A DNA stretch of 64,000 nucleotides from Symsagittifera roscoffensis (taxonomy: Eukaryota > Xenacoelomorpha > Acoela > Convolutidae), in NCBI RefSeq assembly GCF_963678635.1, contig NC_087068.1:42369649-42433648 (forward strand). The letters run 5' to 3'. Positions within the stretch are counted from its first letter, which is position 1, and every line of letters begins with the position of its first letter. Under the pieces are notes generated by a model, which was not told the origin of the DNA, searched no databases, and saw nothing but the letters and a program-made list of their open reading frames with translations. The position numbers and the translations under genes were made by a program. Positions 52,056-64,000 of this stretch are shown one piece after another.

Positions 52056-52579
52056 TTGTTCCGACTTTCGTAACGAAAGTAACGGAATATTTGTGCTCGG
52101 GTTTTTTTTCTTCAGACAAATTTCGACTTTTTAACTAGCAATTTTTGACGGATTTTTTAAATTACCATTCAAAAATTTTTGTTGTCCTGAGCTTTTATTT
52201 AACAAAAAAGTTCACCTGTGATCTTCTTTCGTAAAATTATGGGGGTTTAAAAACTGCCATTTTGGCCAATTTGGGTCAATTAACGAGCGATATATTACGC
52301 GCTATTAACGCGTAAGCAAAGATTATATCTGTCTTAGAAATCGTTTCAAATTTGTTAAGGAGGCTTATTTGCCTTAGTAGATTTGTTCAATAGGAGCGAA
52401 ATCTATCACTTTGTGTTTATATGGCTTGTGGGGAATGATTTTTGCAAAAAAAAATTCAAAATTAAAAAACAAAATCAATTTTTTTTTACAATTAAGTTTT
52501 TCATGTTATTACTGCTTCATAGTTCTTAAGAGGCAGTCGGGCCATTCAAGGCTTCGTTCTGACCTGGGTAGTCCTGTTT
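52056..52579 (+). repeat. Interspersed repeat family R500, copy 3
   Basis: From ttgttccgactttcgtaacg to tgggtagtcctgttt, containing 'taggagcgaaatctatcact' and 'tatgggggtttaaaaactgc'. It pairs head-to-head with copy 4. Confidence 0.8.
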
Positions 52580-53231
52580 CTATTTGAATTAGATTGATTA
52601 AATAGGCTCCCATGAATCAGCAGACAATGGTGGATAGTAGAAAACTTCGATGCAGATAAAGAGCAAGCATAAATAAACAAGGCTTTCAGTTTCAATAATA
52701 ACAATTTTCACATCTATCTTATGTATAAAAGCAACCAACAAAAAACTATCTGCTGCCTTTTTCCCAAAAACTTGAGTAATGTTTGATAGATGTTGCATCA
52801 TGTTTCGCATGAGGAAAAAATTGAAATAGTTATTTTTCGTTGTGTAAGGAAAATGGAAACTTGTTTAATTGCTTAACTTTGAAAAACGTCAGAACTGCAA
52901 AAAAACATTGACTGAAAAAAATTGTTAATTGTTATCAATTGATTGTTATCAATCGTTAATTGTTATCAATTATTTTGTTTCATAAATTCTTTGTCAACGA
53001 TTGTTATTTCAGCCCTTAAAAAAATCAACAGTTTCTTAATTAAAACAATTTTCTGGCCTGATGTTAAGTTGTATATCAATGTAAAAATCAGATTGTTTTG
53101 ATTGCTCTTTAAGCTATATAAATGACATAATTACAATAAGAAAATGGTGATAATGTTTAAAAAAGTTGTATATGAGTTGACTAATCTCGTCAGCTGCGTG
53201 TTCATATGTTATCGATAAACAATATCTTATC

Positions 53232-53716
53232 AAGACTGCTCGTATCAAGGCACAGCCCTGAATGTTCCTACTGCCTTTTAAAGTCTATTGGTCTGTTGGC
53301 TTTGAAGAAGTTTTCAAATAATTAAAAAATGAAAAAACGATTATTATTTTTTAAAATCATCCCCCTACTTGCCATAAAAAGCAAAAAATGATAAATTTTG
53401 CACCTGGTAGCATATCAATTATGAAAACTAGCCTGCTTCAACCAATTTAGAACGATTTTTGAGACAGATTAAATCTCCGCTTACGCGTTAATTGTTCTAA
53501 ATTGGCCAAAACGACAATTTTGAACCACCATGACTTTGCAAAAACTGATCACAGGTAAAAAATCTTTTTGAAATTGTGCTTAGGACAATAATACATTCCA
53601 TATGAGAAATGAAAACTTTGTCAAAAATGGTCAGTTAAAAAGTCAAAACTTGTCTGGAGGAAAAAACCTTATCGAGCACCAGTATTCCGTCACTTTCTTG
53701 CAACTAAAGTCGAAAA
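53232..53716 (-). repeat. Interspersed repeat family R500, copy 4
   Basis: From aagactgctcgtatcaaggc to cttgcaactaaagtcg, in inverse orientation to copy 3, with about 650 bp between them. Confidence 0.75.
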
Positions 53717-55449
53717 AATAAAATAGTTTCAGGTTCTTTAAAAAAACGTTTGGGCAAAAAAATCTTTCCGATGAACAAAAAGTATGAAAAATGAACGGTG
53801 TCTGAAAAATAAACCGATTTTGTATATTTCATTGCGTATTCCGATACTTTTTACCATTTGGAAACATTCTGAAAAATTTTATTGTTTCTCGTAGAAGAAG
53901 CGCTTAGAAAGATACAATTTTACCAAAAAGGAGAGCCGGTTGCATAGAAATGTAAGAAAGCAGTGATTGAATTAAAGAAAATTTTCATTTAATTTTTTTT
54001 TGCGGAAAGAAGCAATTGATTTAGTTCAAGACAACAGACAACAAAAATTATCTGAGTTTATGAGTAAATTGCAGGTTAATTATTTCGAATTTGTTTTTTA
54101 TTGACTTTTATCGTTTGAGCTGAAAAATTCGGGTGAATCAATTTCCTATCTTTCTCAACAAATTGCCATTTTTTTGGTGTTTAAAATTTTAAAATCACAC
54201 CCAAATATGCCATATTATGAAACAACACTTCTTGTAGTGAGTTTTCTATGAGATAACAAAAATTGGGCAGAAAAAAACTAAAGAAGCCATAATTCCCTAC
54301 CATCACTGAAGTGATTGGTCTTAAAAAAAATTGAACCATTAGCCAATATATAAATTTAAAAACTTAAAACCACACTAAAAAGTTTCAAACAATTTTTGCC
54401 CGTGTCGAGAAAAACTGGTTTGACGTTTTTGAATTTTCGTCTTATTTCGAGCGAATAAAGCGAGCGAGTAGTCTTATTTTAATAGAGTAGCTTATATGGG
54501 CCTATTTTAAAACAAAAAACTTAATTTACTTGAGTAAAGTTAGTGTGCTTTGAGTTTTTTAAGGGCCTTTTTGGAATCAAAGTTTTCAAAAATTCAAAAA
54601 ACTGCGAAATTTTTTTTTTTCATTTTTCAAAAGTTTTTTCTTAAAAAAACTGTTTTTTTATTTTGCTTATTTTACTATGACTGTCGAATATGCCTAATCT
54701 CCAGTTTATTGTTCAGCTCTTTTTATCACACCACGACGAAAAAAAAACGACAATAATTTTTTCAAGTCTATTTTTTAAGACTATAGTCGGAACATTTTGT
54801 GCGACTTACACAGTAACCGGCTATCCTTGTTTTATTTTGTAGATAATTTCATAAAACTAGAAGAGAGGAATTAAATCATCCAGGGTTTTGCCGAGAAACA
54901 AACAGTTTTGGGGAAGCTGATAAAAACTTGAAGTTTGAGAGCTTATAAGGGCAGTGAAAATGAATGCAGAGACCAAATACCAAAAATAGTTTTCCTTGAC
55001 ACTGGGATTTCTCCTGTAAATGATTCAAGACTGAAAAAGTTTCAATGCGATATAACAATCGACACTTTCTGGCCTTTTTTATTACTAATTGTGTAAAGAA
55101 AATTGAGCCCAAAATTCTTCCCTTTTAGGTGGTTTGAGCAATCATTGCAGTTTTCAATACTGATACTTTTTTTTCTCAGTATTGAAAATGCTTGCGCGCA
55201 CAGGTCTTATGTTGTACCTCTGATTAAAAAGCAAAGCCACACACAGACAGAAAAGGATAGGATCTTAATGACTACTGCCCCCTTTGGTTCCTTAAATTTG
55301 GATAATTCAACGGTTAAGCATATACTAATTCAATGGTTAAGAACTTTGTACCTTGTAAACAATTATCCCTCCTTTTGCAATGGGGGGAGGGGTTCAAAAG
55401 TTAACTGTCTTGAAACAGTAACTTGGTTGATACTTCAAACTGGTCCTAC

Positions 55450-55632
55450 CTGCTGTGCTTGTATGCTCGCGGTAGTTGCTGTCGTCTTGCTTCCAATCCG
55501 GATGTGATTCTTGTCGTGTGTCTCCGACTGAGTGCCTCGCCTCACTCCTCCCTTGCTCGGAATGGTCGGACTCGGCGACAATGGACTCGTTTTCAGAATG
55601 TCCGCAGACATCTGTGACTCATTTTGGGTCAT
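55450..55632 (-). CDS. Candidate alternative first exon or N-terminal extension exon of the dynein gene (c)
   Basis: ATG at 55632 (A at -3) opens 61 codons ending CAGCAG|gtagga, a good donor in phase 0. The product, with SADILKTSPLSPSPTIPSKG and TTATTASIQAQQ, is Ser/Thr/Pro-rich and polar. It is GC-richer than its surroundings, as are the firm dynein exons. It would be the most 5' exon if all extension exons are chained, or a distal alternative first exon. A plus-strand frame across the same DNA (55103-55507) is judged its shadow. Confidence 0.5.
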
Positions 55633-57145
55633 ATTTGAAGGTTAAAAGGTTAAACTACGGTTTAACTAAGACTAAAAAATAGGTTCAATTCAAATAGGAT
55701 GGAACAATTCTGAAACCCGTTTTAATCATGGGCTTGAAATGATTTTTTCTTTTATAGTCTTTTAATTTTCATGGTAACATTTTAAGTGTTCAAAACTAAA
55801 CGCAGCACGTTTCTACCACCATAACACGCACAAAATAATTACAAGTTACTCGATTATGCAATGACGTTTTAGTTGAGATTCGGACCACGTTTGGCTAAAG
55901 ACTTAACTTGAGTTGAAAAACAATAAAACTCAGTTTTTGCATTCTTAAACAAAAATTTTCTTCAAGTATTATTGCTCGATGATCATGCATCTGTGGATTT
56001 TACACATTAAAAGAAACAGTTATGATAGTTAAATTTTAAGACTAATTTTTGATGCCTGAGAAAACAAAAAACCATCTGGTTAGGTTTCATTCATTCGAAA
56101 AAAAAGAAGACGGGATTATCCAGTTGATGAAAACTCCTAAGCCGACTGCTGTAACGCATTAAAAAAAATGACGACCAAGGTTTCTAAGCCTCGCTCTGAT
56201 AATCCAAAATGAACGTTTGGAAGAGAGTAAAACTTCTACTCCCCGTTACCACTCCCTTTTCCGCTGCTCTTCTGTTTTTGACGCCATCTATTGGGTTCTC
56301 GTTTGGAGATAACATGTTGTTCTATATAAATCAATGGTTTCTGCCAATGGTAGTATAACAAATGTTTCCAATGCTTTCAAATCTAGTGTAACAAATTGGT
56401 TTCAAACTTTTTCGCGAAATTAAAAAATGTATTTTCCAATAAAACCTAATTAAAAACGGAGTGCCTCCGGAATACTCTGAGGATGTTGTAAGTGATAGGT
56501 TTGACAATTATTTGCGTGTTTTTCATCATCATTTGTCCTCCCGAGTTCTCTTTTCAAAGTCCAGAATGGCCTGTAATTTTGGGGTCAAATAATTCTGAAG
56601 ATATATGAATTGGCTAAAAATTATAGAATGGACGAATATGCATCATAATTATCGATGGGTACAGAAACAATTCTCGAAAACTAACAGCTCGAAGAGTGCT
56701 TTCACCAGGGCGACGCCCTGAATGTTACAACTACTCTTTAAAATCTATGCAATTTTTTTCAATTCAAAAAAAATTTCTCAAAAAAATTTTTTCCTCTGAG
56801 ATTCTTTGCACGTCGCCCCCCACGCGCATATAAAGTACCCAGCTATAAGTTTTGCTAAAATTACGTTTGAAGCTAATAGCTTGCCTCATTTTAGCTTAGA
56901 GCAATTTTTGAGCCGGGTTATTTCGATCACATGCGTTATAGAACGAAATATTGACCAAAAGATCTATTTTCAAACCCCGATAATAACACAACAAAAAACT
57001 CATGTTTTCTTAGTTTTCAGCGTATGACACCATTATTTTTCAGATGGTGGAGAAAATTCTCCAAAAATGCCGAAAGAGGTTCGAAAATTGAAAGATAGAT
57101 ATTTGGTTGGCGTGACATTCAAAACCATGTTGCCCTGCTCTCCCA
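55633..57145. other. Upstream flank of the dynein gene
   Basis: No gene seen. R500-like fragments occur near 56700-56850 (gggcgacgccctgaatgtta). A promoter for the distal dynein exon would be expected near 55.65-55.9 kb, but no clear element is visible. Confidence 0.5.
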
Positions 57146-59250
57146 ATGAGGCCATCAAACATGGAGACAGCCAAAGCTGACGCCATCGCTGCCCACTATG
57201 CTAGGATCAGCAAGCTCGAATTCAGCAAAAACGAGAGGAAACGGAACCCAGAAGCAAAATGTAGGTTGAATACATTCAATGCCGACGACTGCACGACAGC
57301 GTACTTTACCATCAGTGAACTCAGCCAAGCTATGAAGGGAACCAGGACGAAAAGTGCCGCTGGATCTGATGACTTTCGTCCGTCGTTCTTGAAAGAGCTC
57401 GGGCCGAGTGCGTGTGAGGAATTTTTGGCGATCTTCAACTAACCCTTTAAAAAGGCTGAAGTCCCCCAAATAGGGCGTAACGCCACCATCATACCGTTAT
57501 TAAAGTGGGAAGACAAGCGCGCGGGTTGCTCTCTCATACTCAGGCAAGCTTCGGAAAGAACAGAAGCTGCAAAAACCAACTGTTGCAAATCCCTTAAGAT
57601 ATCATTGTAGGCTTCCGAGCGTGCAAATGGAACAAATGGTCAAGTTCATATAAGACTTACCAGGGACCTGACTGTCATATAAGACCTGATAAAGGAACTC
57701 GTATTCATTTTGGGGGCCCGCGACAACCCATCAGATGTATCCATGCTTTCCTTGAAAACAGACATTTTTCAATATTCTATTCATTAAATTCAAGAGTAGA
57801 TTCATATAGCTGATTCATGGTGTCTCTTAAGGTGCTGTTTCCTCCCCTTTGCTATTCATGTTCTTCATCAACACAATCGATGATGAGTTTCTACAAGATT
57901 TGAAGATTTCTTCGCTGACGACCTCAAAACATGGGCCTGAAACAACGGCATGGAAGCTGCTTAGAGGAGCATCCAGCAGGCAGTCCTCAAGGTAAAAAAA
58001 GGTGTGCGTTAAAAACAAGTTGATACATCAAAACCATAGCGTAGCTAGCCCCTGTGACGGTAAATGGATAACACAAGTTAACTAGAGCAAAATGTCACTC
58101 AAGTTTAATCCAGCCCGCAATTTGTTCGAGTTAGTCATGAACAGCATTTTCTCGTTTCAATCACACGTAGACACCGTAATCAAATAAGGTTCAGAAGAGA
58201 AGAAGTAAGCAGGCATGTCTCAGCACAACGAAAGGGGGATGGAAGAAAAAACCCCTCCGCAAGGTGTTCTTGGATACCCAGCGCAGCATACAATACTACG
58301 CTGCCCCAGCTTGGCAACCCTGGCACACAACCAGAAGGTTAGAACGCGCGCAGAACCAGGCTCTCCATCGCATCTCAGACCAGACAGCATCAACCCTTGG
58401 AAGCCCTTCACCTTGAATCTGGGGTTCAGATTTACAAGACTGCAACGAAGCGGCTGCTTGCAGAATGAAGAGAGAAAGCATATAGATCTATCGCCCCTCA
58501 GCACTCTAGGAGTTTGGCACTAGAAGGCAAAACACGTCAGAGATTTTGCACAGACAGCTGGAGCGAAAAGAGCAAACGCTTAGAAACGCAACTCCCGGAT
58601 GAACTCCAACTCTAATCTCTGCCATCAAATGTCCACCTTGACTTGATCAGAAACGGAAGGGGTCTGTCCAACCAGACCTAGATGGAGAGAGTAGGACTAA
58701 CGACGCAACAGAGAAGGCCTTGGACATCATAAAAGGTGCGGTCAGAGTACTGCACACAGAAGTCTCTGCTGCAGAAAGCACAAAAATGGAGGTGCTGGAA
58801 TGGTAGTCACCACTGGCGACCCACCGGAACCCGTAGTCATAAACTCTCGCCACATTAGAGGCAGAGCGACAATATCTTCATTCAAAGAAGGGAGAGCAGT
58901 GATGCACGCTGCATTTGACTGCACCAAAACAAATAAACTTGCTAGATAATCAAATACATAATATGCAACGACAACCAGTCACTTATGACCGCCGCGATTT
59001 GTAACGAAACTCACAAGACAGCGGTCATCTGCCGCCAGCTTGACAAACAAGGTCATACGATTATGGGTACCCCGGGAAACATGGATATCCCGGGGAACGA
59101 AATGGTCAACAGATAATACAACTACGACGCGTTAAGGAACCTCACGAGTCATCCAGCAGAAGAACCGAGCTGCTCGAGATGCCACGAAGAAACAGAAAAA
59201 AAAACTCAATTTTGTCTTGTAAGTCGTCCAGAAACAATGAAACTTCGACA
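57120..59250 (+). pseudogene. Decayed LINE (non-LTR retrotransposon) ORF2: reverse transcriptase and RNase H
   Basis: An open piece at 57146-57442 carries KSAAGSDDFRPSFLKELGPS and CEEFLAIFN, the start of a LINE reverse transcriptase. Later pieces, in shifted frames, show NATIIPLLKWEDK (about 57480), GAVSSPLLFMFFINTIDDEF (about 57832) and the catalytic FADD at 57911-57922. Near 59060-59110 is TPGNMDIPGNEMVN, the motif of the C-terminal RNase H of I-type LINEs, followed at about 59168 by a Cys-rich CSRCHEE. Stops and indels separate these blocks, so it is a fossil. The presence of RNase H suggests the I superfamily (Jockey lacks it), at moderate confidence. Confidence 0.8.
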
Positions 59251-59320
59251 AGAACTAATGCTGGCGAAGAAGAGTTTTTGAACCCACTTTACTACCACGT
59301 CTTTGAACCCACTTTGCTTG

Positions 59321-59369
59321 CCGCAATAACAACAACAACAACAACAACAACATTAACAGCAACAACAGC

Positions 59370-59419
<50 letters not shown>

Positions 59420-59638
59420 AAACAACAGCAACAACAACAACAACAACAACAACAACATAAACAACTACAATCACAATAATTTTGATACAGCAGCAGCAGC
59501 AACAATACAGCAACAAAAAACAGCAACAACAAAAACAGCAACAAAAAACAACAAAAACAACAAAAACAACAACAGTCACAACAAAAACATCAACAAAAGG
59601 AACAACAAAAGAGACAACAACAACAACAACAAACATAG
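59321..59638 (+). repeat. (CAA)n microsatellite after the LINE
   Basis: Over 300 bp of caa/aca repeats with interruptions such as cattaacagc and tcacaataattttgatacag. Poly-Thr/Asn/Gln on the plus strand and poly-Leu/Val/Cys on the minus strand are artefacts of it. It lies where a simple-repeat 3' tail of an I-type LINE would be. Confidence 0.95.
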
Positions 59639-61232
59639 CCAGCAGATAGACAAAAAACGAGTTGGTGAATGCAAGTAAACAAAAAAAACTACTGACTTTC
59701 GCAATACCAGGAAAAACTGGAGGGCCTTAAAGCTCTTCAATTTTTTATTTTCTAGAAATTTTTTTGATTGTCACTTTCTTGATGATAATAAGCCAGCCAA
59801 TTTGAGAAAACTGGATGAACGGCGAAATTTTTTTGTTGCTGAGAAATCTGATAATTGAATTCCATTTTCGAAATAAGAATGTGGATCATGTTTTTTGTGA
59901 CTTTACCTTTTTCTGTTCTATAGCGGAGTTTGCCTTTCAATTAACAAAATCAATTTCTCGCAGCCAACAGGAGCAAAAGTAACAGTTCAAAACAACAAAG
60001 TCAGGATAATTTCTTTCCGAAATTTTTTTTCAGACTTAAAAATTTTCATTAGTATTGAGTAGAGTGATATTTGAAGTACAGTTTTCAATTTAGACTAAAA
60101 AAAATCTTTCGTATGAAGTCGAAGCCTTGAGCTTTTTGACTGCTATTCAATGTCCATGAAACGTTTTTTTAGCTTAATTTTTGTATAAATTTTTTCCATA
60201 CTTGTTTGAAAACTTACATGAAAAATTTTCAAGCTGCTACGTAAAATATATACACTTTTATGTTTGAAGTCTAGTATTTCCTTAATTGGGACAAAAGTAG
60301 CTTCACTTCGAGGTGGAATGGCTTATGAGTCGCACATAACTGCCACTTTAGTTTTTGTTTCAAAACTTTTTTTTGCGAAAATTATCCCGTTTGTTTGAAA
60401 TTGGCAGTTTATACATCCCGAGAGCTTAAGATAAAATAGTCGCATTTAAAAACATATTATCTGATTATAGTTTGAGATCACAACATAGATAGTTTGAAGA
60501 TGTTAATAAGACTCACGTCAATAGAGCTAGTCAAGAAGTAAACATTTGTTAGAAAAACATCCAAAATTCCATTACAGGCTTCATAAGTCAGAAAAAAGTA
60601 ACTGATAGGTCTTGTAAAAACAACATCGAATATTTTTTCTGATATTGAATAAAAACCTGTTATAATCTCTCCAAAATTACTATCACACCATCACTCATCA
60701 TTGGCAAATAGCGCGGCAAAAAATTCTTATCTAGACCCGCATATAGCCGCGTGCGCTACTCGGTAATTCAAATTTGCAAAATTTTAAAAAGAAAAATTAT
60801 CCTGAGTTGACACTTTGACCAATTTTCAACTGGGATAATAACATTTGTTAGACTGAAAAAAAACTTGATTCTTTCTTTTTTAACTCGTTTTAAACCAAGT
60901 TCAACGTTACAGTTTTTAGACCAAGTTCAAAGTTATAGTTACCATGAAACGTACGTATAGCCAGTGACTAGCGTAGGCATAGTGAATTAAAGTTAATTCT
61001 CCACCTTTTTAATGCTTACTCAGATACTTAGGAGGCAGTGCAAGTGCATACTTCTACATTTATTATCACAGAAAACCTTAACCTGCAAAATTTACTGTGA
61101 AGCAATAGTTAATGCATTGACGTGAAAGCGTGAAAACGGCGACTGTCCTTTTCAGTTATTTAGATTTTCAGTTAACTTTTTGGCAATTTGTTCTATACAT
61201 CAATCTGAAAGATTTTTTTTGTCCTCAGATCC

Positions 61233-61667
61233 GGGGCGGATCTAGGATTTTCTCGAGGGGACGGGACGGATTTTGAAAAAAATTTTGAAATTTTGTCGAC
61301 CTTATAATAGGTTGACTAAATTGATTTTCCGAGCTCTCCCAAAGCATTAAAAAGACCCTGTTTTGATCAAATTGTCTGCGCCGCAGGCAAACTTTTGAAA
61401 AAAACAGGTCAAAAAAGCCGTTTTTGGGCACTTTTTTGAAACTTTTGACAAATTTTGACAAAAAATTGCTTTGTTTTCGCGCGCCCTCCCCCCTCTAAAT
61501 TAGTATACATTGCCGCCGTAGGCGCCTTTAGAAAAATTGTTGGGTCTGTCAGCCAAAAATGGGATATCTCAAAATAGTTCAAAGGGGGGACCCTTTGGGT
61601 CGGGAGGGGGTCGAATCCCTGAAGAAAAAACGTCCCCCCCGCCCTCCCCCCTAAATCCGCCCCTGCC
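61233..61667 (-). repeat. GGCGGATC-type interspersed element, copy 3
   Basis: It begins ggggcggatctaggattttc and ends ccctaaatccgcccctgcc, inverted termini. The interior is the reverse complement of copies 1 and 2 (gacccaaagggtc block, ggcgcc block). Likely a MITE of a cut-and-paste transposon. Confidence 0.8.
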
Positions 61668-62649
61668 TCTGATGTTGTTGTCCATTTTTTTGAAGTTTTT
61701 GGTGTATGAAAGACGCCAAATCGGCCAGCTTAGGATTACTATTTTGTATAAAGTTTCCAAATTCAATTTTTTTGTTTGACTTCAATCCGGTATAATTGAA
61801 GTTGCTTGAATAAATTTCAGTACGAGATTAGGTTTGTGTTAACGAGCAATGAAAGCTAGAATCCGTGCTGAGTTCGCAACAATGATCTTCTCCGTATAAT
61901 AATTATCTCATGGAGGAGTAACTTTCTGCTATTAATCGTAAATACTGCTTTGAAGTTTTACATGGCAAATTTCCAAAATCAGCGCTGATTGAATTTATTT
62001 CAGACGAGATCATTTATCAGCGCCTGAATCTGCAATAACAGTCACTTATTTTTTTTACTGAAACTGCGATGAAATCACTTATCGTTCAACTCGGGAAACT
62101 ATAGTCAGATAATTTGTTGCAGTTTCCAGAAATTTTTTTTTAACGTCTGCAATTTAATACAGAGAAGACTTCGAGACCTCTTGTTCAATCAATTAAAAGC
62201 CCAAAAAATTCGCTGCTGTATAATAAAGGTTGTATTGTGTTGGTTTACATTACTGTTTGATTTTTCCAAGGACATTTTGAAACCCGTAGGCTTGTTTTTT
62301 ATCTGACAGCGAAAAACTCTGATGAAAATGATGTAATAAATAACACCAAAATGGATCCCTTAAGCATTCTGTTTGAAACTGATTTTCATGATCAGTTTTC
62401 AACTAGCCAAATAAACACGCGATTTCTTGTATGAAATTTATACAATATTAAACAAATAAGATTGAAATGAAATTGATATACGAGTTTGCTCGTTTCATAT
62501 TTCGCTATCTTTTTTCAAGACAAAGTATCTTATTGTTAAGTATTTTTGTCGAGAAATCTATATGGAATTTCTCAACGTTTTAGCCAGGTAAAATCTCCCA
62601 CATCCAGTTTCAAGCGCTAATAATCAATTGTAAAGCTTTTGGTATCAGT

Positions 62650-63250
62650 CTTGCTAAAAATGAGAAAAAATTAATTTTAATCAAAAAATAATTGATTATA
62701 ATCTCTCTTTTTGAAATCAAATAAAATCAATTATAATAAATTATAATTGATTATAGTCTAATATTTTTATCCTTACTTCTAATTCCTTTTTTTCGCAGAA
62801 AAATCTAGTATAAATGATTATAAACGTTTATAATCTCTTTTGATTACCCTTTTGTATTCGACCTTGCACATAAATTGCTTATATTTTATGCTTTCGTAGA
62901 AGTTGATTTATGTGAAAAATGTGAAAATTTTTGTTTCGTTGTAAATGTTTGTTCAGATGAACCAAAGAGTGACAAGACGTCTCATTTTTAGACATTTTTG
63001 ACAGAAAAAAGGATTAGAATCTTTTATAATAGATTATGATAAATTACAGGAGATTATAAGAGATTCTAAAAGATTTTCGAAAAAATTAGAATCAATTATA
63101 GTTGATTTCAATTTATTATAATGTCACGAAAATTTTTATCATTATAATGGATTATGAATTGTTTACTAAATTTGGCGCTCCTAATTAATTATAATTTATA
63201 TAAAAGTACTACTAATTATATTACTAATTATGTTATAATTGTAACATAAT
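62650..63250. repeat. GATTATAA-rich AT repeat
   Basis: Many direct and inverted occurrences of gattataa, aattataat and ttataattg over about 600 bp. It is a degenerate satellite-like or self-complementary AT region with no coding potential. Confidence 0.6.
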
Positions 63251-64000
63251 CAATTATTTTCTCTTTTTACTGAGTGTGGGCTGATTTATTTTCACCTCTT
63301 TTTTGACTTTTCAACAGAATTATCAGGACACAAAATTTTCGGGCCTTTGGCTGTTCGTTAATGAGGAATTCCTCGCCTTTTTGCTGCTCAGTTCTCAAAA
63401 GTATTTTTTCCCCTTTTTACTTTATTGGTAGAAATTTGTGTTCTAATCATTGTTTTGTTTGCATTGGACAAAAACACACAAAAAAACACATTGTTTGGTT
63501 ATCCCTTTCAAGCGGCGCCATTGAAAAAGCGATCAATTTTCTTCCAAAAGACTTTAAATTTGTATAAAAATCAAGCCAATCGTTTTTGCCAATTCAAACA
63601 AGAGATGATATCTTATTCAGCCAATAATCACATTAAAGCATTCACTGAATAACCTTTTATCTATTCATTCTTTATAAAGAATAAGATCGATTTCTTTTAA
63701 AAGTTTAAATAGATTGAATTTAGTTTTTGTTTTTTCTTGATATGTTGAAGTTAGATAAAGTGCCAGTTTACTTGAACGAGCTAAAATTTATGAGTTGAGC
63801 TTTTTCCCAAAGTGATTTTGAGACACTTTATTCTCAAAACTCAGTGTAGTAAAGTTTATGAACGTTTGTTTTAGCTGAATTGACATATCGAAAACATACA
63901 GTACACCGGCGATGGATAAAAAATGAGGAATTTGTTAAAATATACTTCAAATAGTCTTGATTCCTAAAAAAGAGTCTGTTTAGAGGAATATTTTATAAAT

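Larger units (their letters stand above)
50325..55449. other. Interval between candidate dynein exons (b) and (c)
   Basis: About 5.1 kb without other exons. R500 copies lie at 52056-52579 (+) and 53232-53716 (-), forming an inverted pair. A repeat with 'aggcata'/'gttccga' words lies at about 54680-54830 (reverse of 34905-35060). GGCGGATC-like fragments occur near 50640-51160. Confidence 0.5.
59639..64000. other. Non-coding right end of the window
   Basis: No gene seen. It contains a GAGTTTGC family core at about 59919 and GGCGGATC copy 3 at 61233-61667. A stretch at about 62650-63250 is dense in gattataa/ttataatc words. Confidence 0.6.

Noticed and set aside
55103..55507. Plus-strand 134-codon ORF
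   Set aside because: It partly overlaps the minus-strand exon at 55450-55632 and has no motif; the minus exon has a start, donor and phase that fit the dynein gene.
59255..59636. Poly-Leu, poly-Val and poly-Cys open frames
   Set aside because: They are translations of the CAA microsatellite.
1..64000. CRISPR arrays, rRNA or tRNA genes
   Set aside because: No regularly spaced direct repeats or recognisable structural RNA were seen; the window is eukaryotic.

Overview
The window is eukaryotic nuclear DNA from an animal. It is AT-rich, has spliceosomal introns with GT/AG ends, and carries axonemal dynein exons (so a host with motile cilia), PLAC8-family genes, a Ty3/Gypsy-type LTR element with an envelope gene, a decayed LINE and many short repeats. 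I cannot name the lineage. An aquatic invertebrate is a reasonable guess, but it is inference only.

Layout. (1) 1-5118: repeat-rich DNA with a two-exon PLAC8-like membrane-protein gene (2767-3467, +). (2) 5119-23194: one 18.1-kb LTR retroelement coding on the minus strand, flanked by a 4-bp target duplication TTAG. Its LTRs differ by a single 8-bp indel. In its own 5'-3' order it holds LTR, primer-binding site, leader, a frame-broken gag, nucleocapsid-protease, reverse transcriptase/RNase H/integrase, a small membrane ORF, a 345-codon ORF without any ATG, an envelope gene cut by three in-frame stops, a 602-residue accessory ORF of unknown function, a small stop-interrupted ORF, and the second LTR. 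(3) 23195-28658: repeats and hairpins. (4) 28659-29135: a second, intronless PLAC8 paralogue (+). (5) 29985-41263, minus strand: eleven exons, continuous in reading phase, for about 707 N-terminal residues of an outer-arm axonemal dynein heavy chain of the DNAH5/DNAH8 type. Three more Met-starting exons with phase-0 donors lie upstream at 43.1, 50.1 and 55.5 kb. They are either alternative first exons or parts of an N-terminal extension. Introns are filled with a 200-bp inverted-repeat element family and a 1.49-kb tandem duplication. (6) 57.1-59.64 kb: a decayed LINE with reverse transcriptase and RNase H, ending in a CAA microsatellite. (7) 59.6-64 kb: non-coding, with a GATTATAA-rich stretch.

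The dynein gene should continue for about 3,900 more residues towards lower coordinates, but I see no further exon in 1-29984. The PLAC8 pair and the LTR element therefore sit inside a giant intron, or the gene or assembly is interrupted there. The strongest candidates for something undescribed are the oversized LTR element, with its extra ORFs, near-identical LTRs but repeatedly broken frames, and -1 slippery heptamers at two of the breaks, and the set of possible alternative dynein first exons.
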